Source of the DNA: UJ101 sp047975265
Lineage (GTDB): Bacteria > Bacteroidota > Bacteroidia > Flavobacteriales > UJ101
Direction: 5' to 3'
Assembly: GCA_047975265.1 (NCBI GenBank)
Contig: JBKEDE010000010.1
Coordinates: 1 to 64,000, forward strand
Length of the DNA stretch: 64,000 nucleotides
Shown: piece by piece, positions 26,030-34,932 of the stretch
How positions within the stretch are numbered: position 1 is the stretch's first letter
Layout: every line of letters starts with the position of its first letter
Program-made: the position numbers and the translations under genes
Notes under the pieces: generated by a model
Seen by the model: only the letters and a program-made list of their open reading frames with translations
What the model was told of the DNA's origin: nothing
The model's database searches: none

Positions 26030-27034
26030 ATGAATGATTCAAACAATCATAAACTTTCTGAAAATAACCCGAACAATGATGAAATCGATTTGAAAGAATT
26101 GGGTCGCTTAATAAAAAATATTATTGTAGATTCATGGGAAGGAGCTATTTCGGTTTTAATTGCTATGTTTGGATTTTTCAGAAAAAATTGGTTTTATCTA
26201 CTACTCGGTGCTTTATTGGGCTTGGGATGGGCAATTTTTAATTATTCAACTTTTTCTTCTCAGAAAGTATATAAAATGATTGTGTCTCCTAATAGTATTT
26301 CTCGTATGTTTTTATATGATAAAATTAGATATTACGAAGAAAATAAAGAGGAAAAAGAATTTACGATTGCTATTGAACCTATAAAGGATTATAAGGAAAG
26401 CATGGAGATATTGTTAAATAAATTAGGTACTGACAATAAAGATGTATTAGAAAAAATTAAAATAGAAGAGTATATTTCTTCGATTAAAAAATTTGAATAT
26501 AACAACCATGTAATCATGGTTTATTCAGATAAAGAGATTGATACGGAAAAAGTTCAAGATCAGATTATTTCTACTGTAGAAAATTCTACTTTAATTATGA
26601 AAAGGCAAAAAGAAGAATTGGAAATTTTAAGTGCAGAAAAAAAGCGTATTGAAGCCAATTTGAGTAATATAGACCAAACGATTAAAAAAGATTTACAATC
26701 GGAACGGTCAAAAATACCTTCGAGCGGAATTTTGGTAGAAAATTCTTCTGAAGCAGATATTTTTAACGTGTATCAAAAATTATCCAATAAATTAGCTGAA
26801 GTTGAAAGACAAATTGATAAGCAAAAAGAAACACTTCAGGTTTTATCCGATTTATCGTATATCGGCGAGACTCAGTTTATGGATAACAGTTTTTCAGCAA
26901 ATTCAAATTCATCAACTCCTAAAAAATCAAGTAGTATATTAGGCTTTGGAAAGTTTGTTTTTTCAGGCTTTGTAATTGTCTTGGGGTTGATATTAGGATT
27001 AAATATATTGCGTTATTTTATCAAAAGAACGTAA
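26030..27034 (+). CDS. wzz: Polysaccharide chain-length determinant, Wzz-like
   Basis: A 334-residue inner-membrane protein with the Wzz layout: transmembrane segment near the N-terminus (FYLLLGALLGLGWAIFNY, about residues 56-73), a large extracytoplasmic part with a coiled-coil region (LEILSAEKKRIEANLSNID), and a C-terminal segment (FVFSGFVIVLGLILGLNI). It is expected to set the length of the exported polysaccharide. The ATG at 26030 was chosen; the longer open frame reaches back into tRNA-Asp (MGSRVRVPSRP), a known artefact. It is the first gene of the surface polysaccharide locus and is 6 bases from manA. Confidence 0.75.
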   Translation: MNDSNNHKLSENNPNNDEIDLKELGRLIKNIIVDSWEGAISVLIAMFGFFRKNWFYLLLGALLGLGWAIFNYSTFSSQKVYKMIVSPNSISRMFLYDKIRYYEENKEEKEFTIAIEPIKDYKESMEILLNKLGTDNKDVLEKIKIEEYISSIKKFEYNNHVIMVYSDKEIDTEKVQDQIISTVENSTLIMKRQKEELEILSAEKKRIEANLSNIDQTIKKDLQSERSKIPSSGILVENSSEADIFNVYQKLSNKLAEVERQIDKQKETLQVLSDLSYIGETQFMDNSFSANSNSSTPKKSSSILGFGKFVFSGFVIVLGLILGLNILRYFIKRT

Positions 27035-27040
27035 TACTTT

Positions 27041-28003
27041 ATGGAAGAATTACAACATCCTATACAGTTTGAACCAATCCCTAAAAAAAGAATTTGGGGA
27101 GGAGATAGACTGAACACGCTTTTTTCTAAAAATTTTACAGAAAATAATATAGGAGAAAGTTGGGAGGTTTCTGCTGTGAAAGAAAGTGTATCTGTTGTAA
27201 AGAGCGGGATGCTAAAAGGAAAATCTTTACAAGAATTAACGGAAAAGTATAAAGCAGAATTTGTAGGCAAAAAAAATTATGAGAAATTCGGCAATCAATT
27301 TCCCCTTTTAATTAAATTTATTGATGCTACGGATGATTTATCTGTTCAAGTTCATCCTAATGATAAATTAGCAAAACAACGTCATAACTCTTTTGGAAAA
27401 ACGGAAATGTGGTATGTGGTAGAAGCAGATAAAAATTCGCACTTAATATTAGGATTTAATCAAGAGCTTTCAAAAGAGCGATATCGACAGATTTTAGAAG
27501 AAGGAAAAGTTGAACACTATTTGCATTATGAAAAAGTAAAGAAAGGAGATTCTTTTTTTGTAGAAGCAGGATTGATTCATGCTATTGGAAAAGGTGTTTT
27601 GATAGCAGAAATTCAGCAGACTTCGGATTTGACTTATCGTGTGTATGATTGGGACAGAAAAGACGCCGAAGGAAATGAGAGAGAATTGCATACGGAGTTA
27701 GCCTTAGATGCTTTAAACTATAGTGTTACCCATAATTTTAAATTAAATAAAAAGAAAAACACGTTAGTTAAAACCAACTATTTTACGGTTAATACATTAG
27801 ACATACAAGAAGATTTTGTTAGAAATTTATCAAAAATAGATAGTTTTGTACTATATATGGTAGTAGAAGGAAGTGTTGAAATCAACAAAAGTATTTTAAA
27901 AACCGGAACGACGATACTATTTCCCGCAGCCTATCATAAAACACTATTGTTTAAAGGAAAAGGAAAAGTGTTGGAAACATATATATATAAAGATATTAAT
28001 TGA
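27041..28003 (+). CDS. manA: Mannose-6-phosphate isomerase, type I catalytic domain
   Basis: A cupin-fold zinc isomerase of 320 residues linking fructose 6-phosphate and mannose 6-phosphate. Visible are the opening FEPIPKKRIWGG, the zinc-ligand motif VQVHPND (about residues 103-109), KTEMWYVVEA, and GLIHAIGKGVLIAEIQQTSD. The family in Firmicutes and Bacteroidetes has this short form. Its place between wzz and rfbB suggests it supplies mannose-type sugar for the polysaccharide, although no manC or gmd gene is in the window. Its stop overlaps a TTG before the rfbB ATG. Confidence 0.88.
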   Translation: MEELQHPIQFEPIPKKRIWGGDRLNTLFSKNFTENNIGESWEVSAVKESVSVVKSGMLKGKSLQELTEKYKAEFVGKKNYEKFGNQFPLLIKFIDATDDLSVQVHPNDKLAKQRHNSFGKTEMWYVVEADKNSHLILGFNQELSKERYRQILEEGKVEHYLHYEKVKKGDSFFVEAGLIHAIGKGVLIAEIQQTSDLTYRVYDWDRKDAEGNERELHTELALDALNYSVTHNFKLNKKKNTLVKTNYFTVNTLDIQEDFVRNLSKIDSFVLYMVVEGSVEINKSILKTGTTILFPAAYHKTLLFKGKGKVLETYIYKDIN

Positions 28004-28005
28004 TT

Positions 28006-29058
28006 ATGAATAAAAAAATTGTTATTACGGGTGGAGCAGGTTTTATTGGAAGCCATGTGGTACGTTATTTTGTAAAGCAATATCCTGATTATAAAATTTA
28101 TAATTTAGATGCATTAACCTATGCCGGAAATCTAGAAAATTTACGTGATATAGAAACTCAACCGAATTATACTTTTATCAAAGCAGATATTCGAGAGGCA
28201 AATTTAATACAAACCATTTTTAAAAAACATTCATTTGATGCTGTGATTCACTTGGCAGCAGAAAGCCATGTAGATCGCTCAATAACTGATCCGAATGCAT
28301 TTATTGAAACAAATGTGTTGGGAACAGCCAACTTGATGAATGCTGCCCGTGAAATTTGGAAAGAAAGTTTTGACAATAAATTATTTTATCATGTATCAAC
28401 CGATGAGGTTTATGGTTCTTTAGGAGAAACAGGTTATTTTTTAGAAACAACACCTTATGATCCTCAATCGCCTTATTCAGCCTCAAAAGCGGCTTCTGAC
28501 CAACTGATAAGAGCTTATCATAACACGTATGGTTTTCCTGTAAAAATTTCCAACTGCTCCAATAATTACGGTCCCAATCATTTCCCCGAAAAATTAATAC
28601 CTTTATTCATCAATAATATTCAAAACAATAAACCTCTTCCGGTTTATGGAGATGGAAATTACACGCGGGATTGGCTGTACGTATTAGACCATGCAAAAGC
28701 GATTGACATTATTTTTCATAAAGGAAAAACAGGTGATACCTATAACATAGGCGGGTTTAACGAATGGAAGAATATTGATTTAGTTAAACTGTTATGCTCT
28801 ATCATGGATGAAAAATTAGGTAGAAAAAAAGGAGCAAGCGAGGAATTAATTACGTATGTAAAAGACCGCCCGGGACACGACAGACGCTATGCTATTGATG
28901 CCTCAAAACTGAATAAAGAATTAGGCTGGAAACCTTCTGTTACATTTGAAGAAGGATTGGAAAAAACAGTACAATGGTTTTTGGATAATAAAGAATGGTT
29001 AGACCATGTAACCAGTGGAGATTATCAAAAATATTACGAAAAACAATACAATTCATAG
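28006..29058 (+). CDS. rfbB: dTDP-glucose 4,6-dehydratase
   Basis: The enzyme makes dTDP-4-keto-6-deoxyglucose from dTDP-glucose. The 350-residue SDR protein has the Rossmann motif GGAGFIGSH at residues 9-17, the substrate motif HLAAESHVDRS, the catalytic STDEVYG and YSASKAASD, and NNYGPNHFPEK. The ATG at 28006 was chosen over a TTG two codons earlier. It is followed 3 bases later by rfbA. The later genes of dTDP-rhamnose synthesis (rfbC, rfbD) are not in this window. Confidence 0.96.
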   Translation: MNKKIVITGGAGFIGSHVVRYFVKQYPDYKIYNLDALTYAGNLENLRDIETQPNYTFIKADIREANLIQTIFKKHSFDAVIHLAAESHVDRSITDPNAFIETNVLGTANLMNAAREIWKESFDNKLFYHVSTDEVYGSLGETGYFLETTPYDPQSPYSASKAASDQLIRAYHNTYGFPVKISNCSNNYGPNHFPEKLIPLFINNIQNNKPLPVYGDGNYTRDWLYVLDHAKAIDIIFHKGKTGDTYNIGGFNEWKNIDLVKLLCSIMDEKLGRKKGASEELITYVKDRPGHDRRYAIDASKLNKELGWKPSVTFEEGLEKTVQWFLDNKEWLDHVTSGDYQKYYEKQYNS

Positions 29059-29061
29059 GCC

Positions 29062-29928
29062 ATGAAAGGAATTATTTTAGCAGGAGGCTCAGGAACACGG
29101 TTATACCCGCTTACCATAGCGGTGAGCAAACAATTGATGCCTGTTTACGATAAACCCATGATTTATTATCCATTATCTATCTTGATGTTGGCAGGAATCA
29201 GAGAAATTTTAATCATTACAACTCCTGAAGATCAAGAAAGTTTTAAACGATTATTAGGAGATGGAAGTCAAGTAGGATGCCGATTTGAATATACGGTACA
29301 AGAAGTTCCAAATGGGTTGGCTCAAGCATTTGTTTTAGGAGAAAATTTTATTGGAAATGACTCTGTAGCTTTGGTATTGGGCGATAATATATTTTACGGG
29401 TCAGGAATGCCTAAATTATTAACCGAAGTGGCTCAATGTGAAGAACCAACAATTTTTGCTTACCGAGTATCTGATCCGGAGCGTTATGGAGTGGTCGATT
29501 TTGAAAAAGAAGAAGACGGATATAAAGTAACATCATTAGAAGAAAAGCCCAAAAATCCAAAATCTAATTTTGCTGTTCCGGGATTGTATTTTTATGATAA
29601 TTCGGTAGTAGAAGTTGCAAAAAACATAAAACCAAGTGCTCGAGGAGAATATGAAATTACGGATGTCAATAAAGAATATTTAAAACAGAAACGTTTAAAA
29701 GTAGCCTTTTTAGGCAGAGGAACAGCTTGGTTGGATACCGGCACGATAGACTCTTTACATGAAGCAGCCGAGTTTGTAAAAGTATTAGAAAAACGACAAG
29801 GATTTAAAATATCGTGTATTGAAGAAATTGCGTACAGAAAAGGATTTATAAACAAAGATAAATTACTTGAAGCCGCTAAAAGATATGGGAAAAGCGGTTA
29901 TGGAGAATATTTGGAAAAGATAATTTAA
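29062..29928 (+). CDS. rfbA: Glucose-1-phosphate thymidylyltransferase
   Basis: This nucleotidyltransferase makes dTDP-glucose from dTTP and glucose 1-phosphate, feeding RfbB. The 288-residue protein starts MKGIILAGGSGTRLYPLT, with the nucleotide loop, then SKQLMPVYDKPMIYYPL, the metal-binding LGDNIFYG and the FAVPGLYFYD and TAWLDTGT segments. Length and motifs match RfbA/RmlA closely. It follows rfbB directly. A gap of 121 bases separates it from wzx. Confidence 0.96.
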   Translation: MKGIILAGGSGTRLYPLTIAVSKQLMPVYDKPMIYYPLSILMLAGIREILIITTPEDQESFKRLLGDGSQVGCRFEYTVQEVPNGLAQAFVLGENFIGNDSVALVLGDNIFYGSGMPKLLTEVAQCEEPTIFAYRVSDPERYGVVDFEKEEDGYKVTSLEEKPKNPKSNFAVPGLYFYDNSVVEVAKNIKPSARGEYEITDVNKEYLKQKRLKVAFLGRGTAWLDTGTIDSLHEAAEFVKVLEKRQGFKISCIEEIAYRKGFINKDKLLEAAKRYGKSGYGEYLEKII

Positions 29929-30049
29929 AAATAATCAAGCAGACTTCAATTCATATTATTTGGTTGAAAAAATAAAGAAGTTTTAAATATTTAATCAAAA
30001 TAACTTTAGACCATAGCAGAAGTGAATTTACTAATTGAGAATTCAATGA

Positions 30050-31309
30050 ATGATGTTAAAAAATAAAATCAGTTCTATTTTAAATAACAATAAGATTCTT
30101 ATACAAAATTTTTCATACTTGTCTGTATTACAGGTTTTAAATTTAGTAATTCCTTTATTAGTTTATCCATATTTAATTCGGTTTTTAGGTAGTGATGTTT
30201 TCGGGTTGGTCATTTTTGCACAGGCTATAATTAGTTATTTAGTTATAGTTGTGAGTTATGGTTTTAATATATCTGGGGCTAAGGCTATTAGTATAAATAG
30301 AACAGATAAGAATGAGGTTTCAAAAATTTTTAGTAGTATTTTTTTTATAAAACTAATATTGTTATTGATAATAATATTAGTTTTAATGGGTTTAATAAAT
30401 ATTGTTCCTAGTCTTAAAGAAAATAAAGTACTTTTCTTATTAACTTTATGGATGTGTTTGTATGATATTTTTTTTCCTATATGGTATTTTCAGGGGATTG
30501 AACAAATGAAATATATTACATTTATTTCGTTAGTTATGAAATCTTTTTTTTTGATTTCGGTTTTTTTATTTATAAAGTCTCCAGCTGATTATTTATTAGT
30601 GCCTATTATTAATATTGTAGGAACTATACTATCGGGATTAGTAGCATTTTATATTATCATTTTTAAACATAAGGTGAAAATATATAGACCCAAATTAGCT
30701 GATATAAAATCAGAGTTAAAATCTTCTACTCCAATATTTTTGTCAAATGTATCAATTCAAATTTATGTTGCAACTAATAAAGTTATTGTTGGGTTTTTTA
30801 TAGGCATGGAGTCGGTTACGTATTATGATTTATCAGAAAAGATACTTACATTTCTTAGAACTCCTCAAACAGTATTATCACAAGCAATATTCCCAAAAGT
30901 GAGTAAAGAAAAGAATATTAAATTTGTGAAAAATATTTTTAAGATATCGGTTATTGGTAATGTTTTATTAATCTTGATAGCTTTTATTTTTTCAAGTTTT
31001 ATAGTTCAATTTCTTTTAAATGGAGAAGTACATAAAGATGCAGTGCTACTATTAAAAATATTGTTAGTAACAATTCCAATAATAGGTATGAGTAATGTGT
31101 TTGGTATACAGACTTTAATTCCTTTTGGTTATAATAAGTTGTTTAGTAAAGCAGTCTTATTATCTGGTTTATTTTATTTAATTTTAGTGCTTATTGTGTG
31201 GGGGATGTATAACTTTACAATTTTTAATGTAGCCTATATTACTGTTGCAACAGAAATGTTTGTAACCGTATATATGTTTTATTTATGTAAAAAATATAAA
31301 TTATGGTGA
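30050..31309 (+). CDS. wzx: Oligosaccharide flippase, Wzx-like
   Basis: A 419-residue membrane protein with about twelve transmembrane segments and the MATE/Wzx (polysaccharide synthase) pattern, including the N-terminal YLSVLQVLNLVIPLLVYPYL and FGLVIFAQAIISYL. It should flip lipid-linked repeat units across the inner membrane. Two ATG codons are adjacent at 30050 and 30053, and either may serve. Its end overlaps the glf start by 7 bases. This gene opens the more AT-rich centre of the locus. Confidence 0.87.
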   Translation: MMLKNKISSILNNNKILIQNFSYLSVLQVLNLVIPLLVYPYLIRFLGSDVFGLVIFAQAIISYLVIVVSYGFNISGAKAISINRTDKNEVSKIFSSIFFIKLILLLIIILVLMGLINIVPSLKENKVLFLLTLWMCLYDIFFPIWYFQGIEQMKYITFISLVMKSFFLISVFLFIKSPADYLLVPIINIVGTILSGLVAFYIIIFKHKVKIYRPKLADIKSELKSSTPIFLSNVSIQIYVATNKVIVGFFIGMESVTYYDLSEKILTFLRTPQTVLSQAIFPKVSKEKNIKFVKNIFKISVIGNVLLILIAFIFSSFIVQFLLNGEVHKDAVLLLKILLVTIPIIGMSNVFGIQTLIPFGYNKLFSKAVLLSGLFYLILVLIVWGMYNFTIFNVAYITVATEMFVTVYMFYLCKKYKLW

Positions 31310-32433
31310 GTAACAAATATGATTATTTAATAGTTGGTTCAGGTCTTTTTGGTTCTGTTTTTGCCTATGAAATGAAAAAGAAAGGAAAGAACTGTTTGGT
31401 AATAGACAAAAGAAATCATATTGGAGGAAATATCTATTGTGAAAATATAGAGCAAATAAATGTTCATAAATATGGAGCACATATTTTTCATACCAACGAC
31501 AAAGAAATATGGGATTATGTAAATTCGTTTGTGGAATTTAATCGATATACAAACTCACCAATAGCAAATTACAAAGGGAAACTTTATAACTTGCCATTTA
31601 ATATGAATACTTTTTATCAACTTTGGGGGATAAAAACACCACAAGAAGCCAAAATAAAAATAGAAAGTCAGGTAAAAGAGTTAAATATAAAAACCCCTAA
31701 AAATTTAGAAGAACAAGCTCTTTCCTTAGTAGGTAAAGATATTTATGAAAAATTAATTAAAGGATATACCGAAAAGCAGTGGGGTAGAAAAGCAACTGAA
31801 TTACCTTCATTTATTATAAAAAGACTTCCCGTAAGATTCACATTTGATAATAATTATTTTGATGATAAGTATCAAGGTATTCCTATTGGAGGTTACAATG
31901 TTTTAATAGAAAAACTTTTAGAAGGTATTGAAGTAAAACAATCTGTTGATTATTTTGAAAATAAAAAGTATTGGGATTCTTTAGCAAATAAAATTGTTTT
32001 TACAGGTAAAATAGATGAGTTTTATAATTATAAATATGGAAAATTAGAATATAGAAGTTTAGATTTTAAGCATGAAATAATGGATAATCCAAATTATCAA
32101 GGCAATGCTGTAGTAAATTATACTGAGAACCAAATCCCCTATACAAGAATTATTGAACATAAGCATTTTGAATTTGGTAATCAACCAAAAACCGTAATAA
32201 CTAAAGAATACCCTAAAGAATGGGAGCATGGTTCGGAATCATATTACCCTATAAATGATTCTAAAAATTCTGAAACCTATTTAAAATATAAAAAAATAGC
32301 TAAAAAAGAAGAAAACATTATTTTTGGAGGTCGTTTAGCAGAGTATAAGTATTATGATATGCATCAGGTAATTGCATCAGCATTGGCTAAAATCAAAATA
32401 TATGAAAATCAAAATATTAGTAGCTCATCATAA
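31303..32433 (+). CDS. glf: UDP-galactopyranose mutase
   Basis: This flavoenzyme converts UDP-galactopyranose to UDP-galactofuranose, the donor for galactofuranose residues. The 376-residue protein has the FAD-binding motif IVGSGLFGSVFAYE (about residues 9-22), RNHIGGNIYCEN, KYGAHIFHTND, a central KGYTEKQWGRKATELP and the C-terminal FGGRLAEYKYYDMHQVI. All are typical of Glf. The presence of glf indicates galactofuranose in this polysaccharide. Its 3' end overlaps the next glycosyltransferase by 32 bases. Confidence 0.96.
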   Translation: MVSNKYDYLIVGSGLFGSVFAYEMKKKGKNCLVIDKRNHIGGNIYCENIEQINVHKYGAHIFHTNDKEIWDYVNSFVEFNRYTNSPIANYKGKLYNLPFNMNTFYQLWGIKTPQEAKIKIESQVKELNIKTPKNLEEQALSLVGKDIYEKLIKGYTEKQWGRKATELPSFIIKRLPVRFTFDNNYFDDKYQGIPIGGYNVLIEKLLEGIEVKQSVDYFENKKYWDSLANKIVFTGKIDEFYNYKYGKLEYRSLDFKHEIMDNPNYQGNAVVNYTENQIPYTRIIEHKHFEFGNQPKTVITKEYPKEWEHGSESYYPINDSKNSETYLKYKKIAKKEENIIFGGRLAEYKYYDMHQVIASALAKIKIYENQNISSSS

Positions 32434-33247
32434 AAAGCATTACATATATGAGGATGATATTTTTTTACCTATACATGTTGGTAAGGAAGATTCGAAAATT
32501 AATTTAAATATGATTGCGGACAATACGGGAGATAATATATCATCAAAAAACAAGTATTATTGTGAGATGACCGCTACATATTGGGCTTGGAAAAATATTA
32601 ATGATGCAGATTATATTGGATTATGTCATTATCGTAGATATTTTACTTTTAAACAAGAGTCTTTTGTTAAAAAACTCAAGGATAAAATAAAAGTTTATTT
32701 TGGAAAAAGCTATAAGTTGTTAAAACGGAATTATGATAAAGGGATTATTTTTGAAATGATTAAAACAACTCCAGAGGCCTTAAACGCTGAGCTAAATGAT
32801 TTTTCGGTTAAATTAGTAAAAACTATTGCTCAAGAAAATATTAGTGTTTTTGTCACCTCTCCTGTTGAATTAGTAAATAAAAATATTAAAACCCATTTTG
32901 ATATTTTTGAATTCAATTATCTAGATGAAATAAAAGAGATTATTAAGAATAATTTCCCCCAATATTTAGAATATTATATTGACACATTAAATTCTAATAG
33001 AATTTATTATGCTAATATGGTAATAATGGAAAAGGGTATATTTAACAAATATTGTAGTTTTATTTTTTCCATACTTAATATTCATTTTGAACAAAATAAA
33101 AATGACATACATAATGAACAAATTAATTTTGATAGATTATCTGGGTATGTTGCTGAACTATTGACAAACACTTTTATTTTAAAATTAAAAAAGGAAATAA
33201 AAGAAGATACAATAATGGAATTAAACACATTATTTGTTGATCACTAA
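32402..33247 (+). CDS. DUF4422 glycosyltransferase-like protein
   Basis: A 281-residue protein with the DUF4422 pattern: MKIKILVAHHKK, PIHVGKE, DNTGDNISSKNKYYCEMTA and YIGLCHYRRYF near the N-terminus. Proteins with this domain lie in capsule and O-antigen loci and are regarded as glycosyltransferases. The sugar is unknown; overlap with glf makes galactofuranose transfer an attractive guess. The ATG at 32402 was chosen; an upstream in-frame ATG at 32372 would add ten residues read from the glf 3' end. Confidence 0.8.
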   Translation: MKIKILVAHHKKHYIYEDDIFLPIHVGKEDSKINLNMIADNTGDNISSKNKYYCEMTATYWAWKNINDADYIGLCHYRRYFTFKQESFVKKLKDKIKVYFGKSYKLLKRNYDKGIIFEMIKTTPEALNAELNDFSVKLVKTIAQENISVFVTSPVELVNKNIKTHFDIFEFNYLDEIKEIIKNNFPQYLEYYIDTLNSNRIYYANMVIMEKGIFNKYCSFIFSILNIHFEQNKNDIHNEQINFDRLSGYVAELLTNTFILKLKKEIKEDTIMELNTLFVDH

Positions 33248-33265
33248 CAAACCCTAAAATTTGTA

Positions 33266-33892
33266 ATGGCAAGAGTTTTAGCAAAAAAAATATCATTTCT
33301 TTTAAGCTTTTTATTTAACTACAACATTGTTAAATACTATAATTTTTTTGTAAATAGTATATATAGTTATTCGGTAAAAAGAACATTTAAATATTGTGGG
33401 ACAAATACTTATATCGAAGCTCCAATTTATTTGTTGGGAGGAAAGTATATTACTGTTGGCAATGATTTTTATTGTTTCAAACGCCTACGATTAGAAGCAT
33501 ATGAAAAGCATAAGGGAAATTTATTTAATCCTGAAATTGTAATTGGGAATAATGTTAGTATTAATTATGATTGTCATATAGGTTGTATAAATAAGATACA
33601 TATAGGCAATAATGTTTTACTAGGAAGTAAGGTGTTTATTACTGACCATTATCATGGTAAAACAGATTGTGTTGAAGAATTTGATATCCCTGTAAATAAA
33701 AGAAAGTTAATATCTAAAGGATCTGTTATTATAGAGGATAATGTATGGGTTGGTGAAGGAGTTGCAATAATGCCCAATGTAACCATAGGAAAAAACTCAA
33801 TTATAGGGGCAAATTCAGTAGTAACAAAAAACTTTCCTGAAAATTCAATAATAGCGGGAGCTCCTGCAAAGTTAATTAAAACAATATTATAA
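33266..33892 (+). CDS. Hexapeptide-repeat acyltransferase
   Basis: A 208-residue protein with a left-handed beta-helix: repeated [LIV]-G-x4 units such as IVIGNNVSINYDCHIGC, IHIGNNVLLGSKVFI and VTIGKNSIIGANSVV. The TDHYHG segment holds the likely catalytic His, and IAGAPAKLIKTI is the usual end of the WbbJ/MaeB-like acetyltransferases. It most likely adds an acetyl group to a sugar of the repeat unit. It lies 18 bases after the DUF4422 gene and 6 before the next glycosyltransferase. Confidence 0.88.
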   Translation: MARVLAKKISFLLSFLFNYNIVKYYNFFVNSIYSYSVKRTFKYCGTNTYIEAPIYLLGGKYITVGNDFYCFKRLRLEAYEKHKGNLFNPEIVIGNNVSINYDCHIGCINKIHIGNNVLLGSKVFITDHYHGKTDCVEEFDIPVNKRKLISKGSVIIEDNVWVGEGVAIMPNVTIGKNSIIGANSVVTKNFPENSIIAGAPAKLIKTIL

Positions 33893-33898
33893 ATGTAA

Positions 33899-34924
33899 AT
33901 GATGATTAGTAAAAAAGGGTTTTCTATTGCTATACCTGCTTATAGTCGAGTTGAAGAATTTGAAGAATTATTATCATCGATTTATAGTATGTCTGTTTTT
34001 CCAAACGAAATAGTAATTTGTGAAGATGTCTCTAAAGAACGAAAAGAATTAGCTGAAAAAGCCAAATTATGGAAAAAAAAATTCGTAGAAATTAATGTTG
34101 ATTTGATTTACATAGAGAATGAAATTAATTTAGGCTATGATGCCAATGTTAGAAAATTGATAGAAGTATGTTCATACAAATGGGTTATTTTAATAGGTAA
34201 TGATGATCTCTTTTTGAAAGATGGAATCAAAATATTAAACGAATTTACTCAAAGAAATGAATCTATTGCTATGATTTCAAGACCGTTTATAAGATTTAAT
34301 AATGATATTCATAATCCTTTGGGTGTATCAAGAATAGACAATAAAGAATCCATATACAGTAGTAAAAATTTAACATCACCCAAAATGATTTTTAGATCAT
34401 GTGGTTTTGTTGGTGGTTTAGTGATAAACAGAGATTGGGCATTACCGTTTAGTACTAATAAATATGATGGTTCATTATACTATCAGATATATTTAGCCTG
34501 CCACGCTTTTTGTACGGAAGGCATAGGCTATTTAGCTAAGCCAACAGTAGCCGGGCGAGCAGGAAATCCTCCTTTATTTGGCTCTTCTTTAAAAGAGGAA
34601 ACAGTTCATATACCGGGCTCATATACAGTAAAAGGGAGAGCTAAAATGTGGAAATCGGTGTTAGAAATAGCTGCAAATGTAGGTAATCAATACGGAATAG
34701 AATTGTATAAGGATTTAAAAAAAGAGCTAACAGTAAGGCAGGCTTTTCATGTGTTTGAGATGAATGTAGGAGTAGGTAGAGAAAAGTTAAATGAATTGAA
34801 AAATGAGTTAAAAAACATTAATTTATATGATCATATAGTGCCTAAATCTTTATATTTAATTAATTATATTTTCGGGAAAAATGCCTTGGTTTTTTATAAA
34901 TTTATAAGAAAGATAAAACAGTAA
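33899..34924 (+). CDS. Glycosyltransferase family 2
   Basis: A 341-residue GT-A protein. It has the GT2 opening FSIAIPAYSRVEEFEELLSS, the nucleotide-binding VICEDVS segment, NLGYDANVRKLIE and the metal-binding VILIGNDDLF (about residues 95-104). The rest is a variable acceptor domain without transmembrane helices. It should add one sugar of the repeat unit at the cytoplasmic face of the membrane. Adjacent ATG codons at 33899 and 33902 both fit. It sits inside the tightly packed locus. Confidence 0.88.
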   Translation: MMISKKGFSIAIPAYSRVEEFEELLSSIYSMSVFPNEIVICEDVSKERKELAEKAKLWKKKFVEINVDLIYIENEINLGYDANVRKLIEVCSYKWVILIGNDDLFLKDGIKILNEFTQRNESIAMISRPFIRFNNDIHNPLGVSRIDNKESIYSSKNLTSPKMIFRSCGFVGGLVINRDWALPFSTNKYDGSLYYQIYLACHAFCTEGIGYLAKPTVAGRAGNPPLFGSSLKEETVHIPGSYTVKGRAKMWKSVLEIAANVGNQYGIELYKDLKKELTVRQAFHVFEMNVGVGREKLNELKNELKNINLYDHIVPKSLYLINYIFGKNALVFYKFIRKIKQ

Positions 34925-34932
34925 TACGATTA

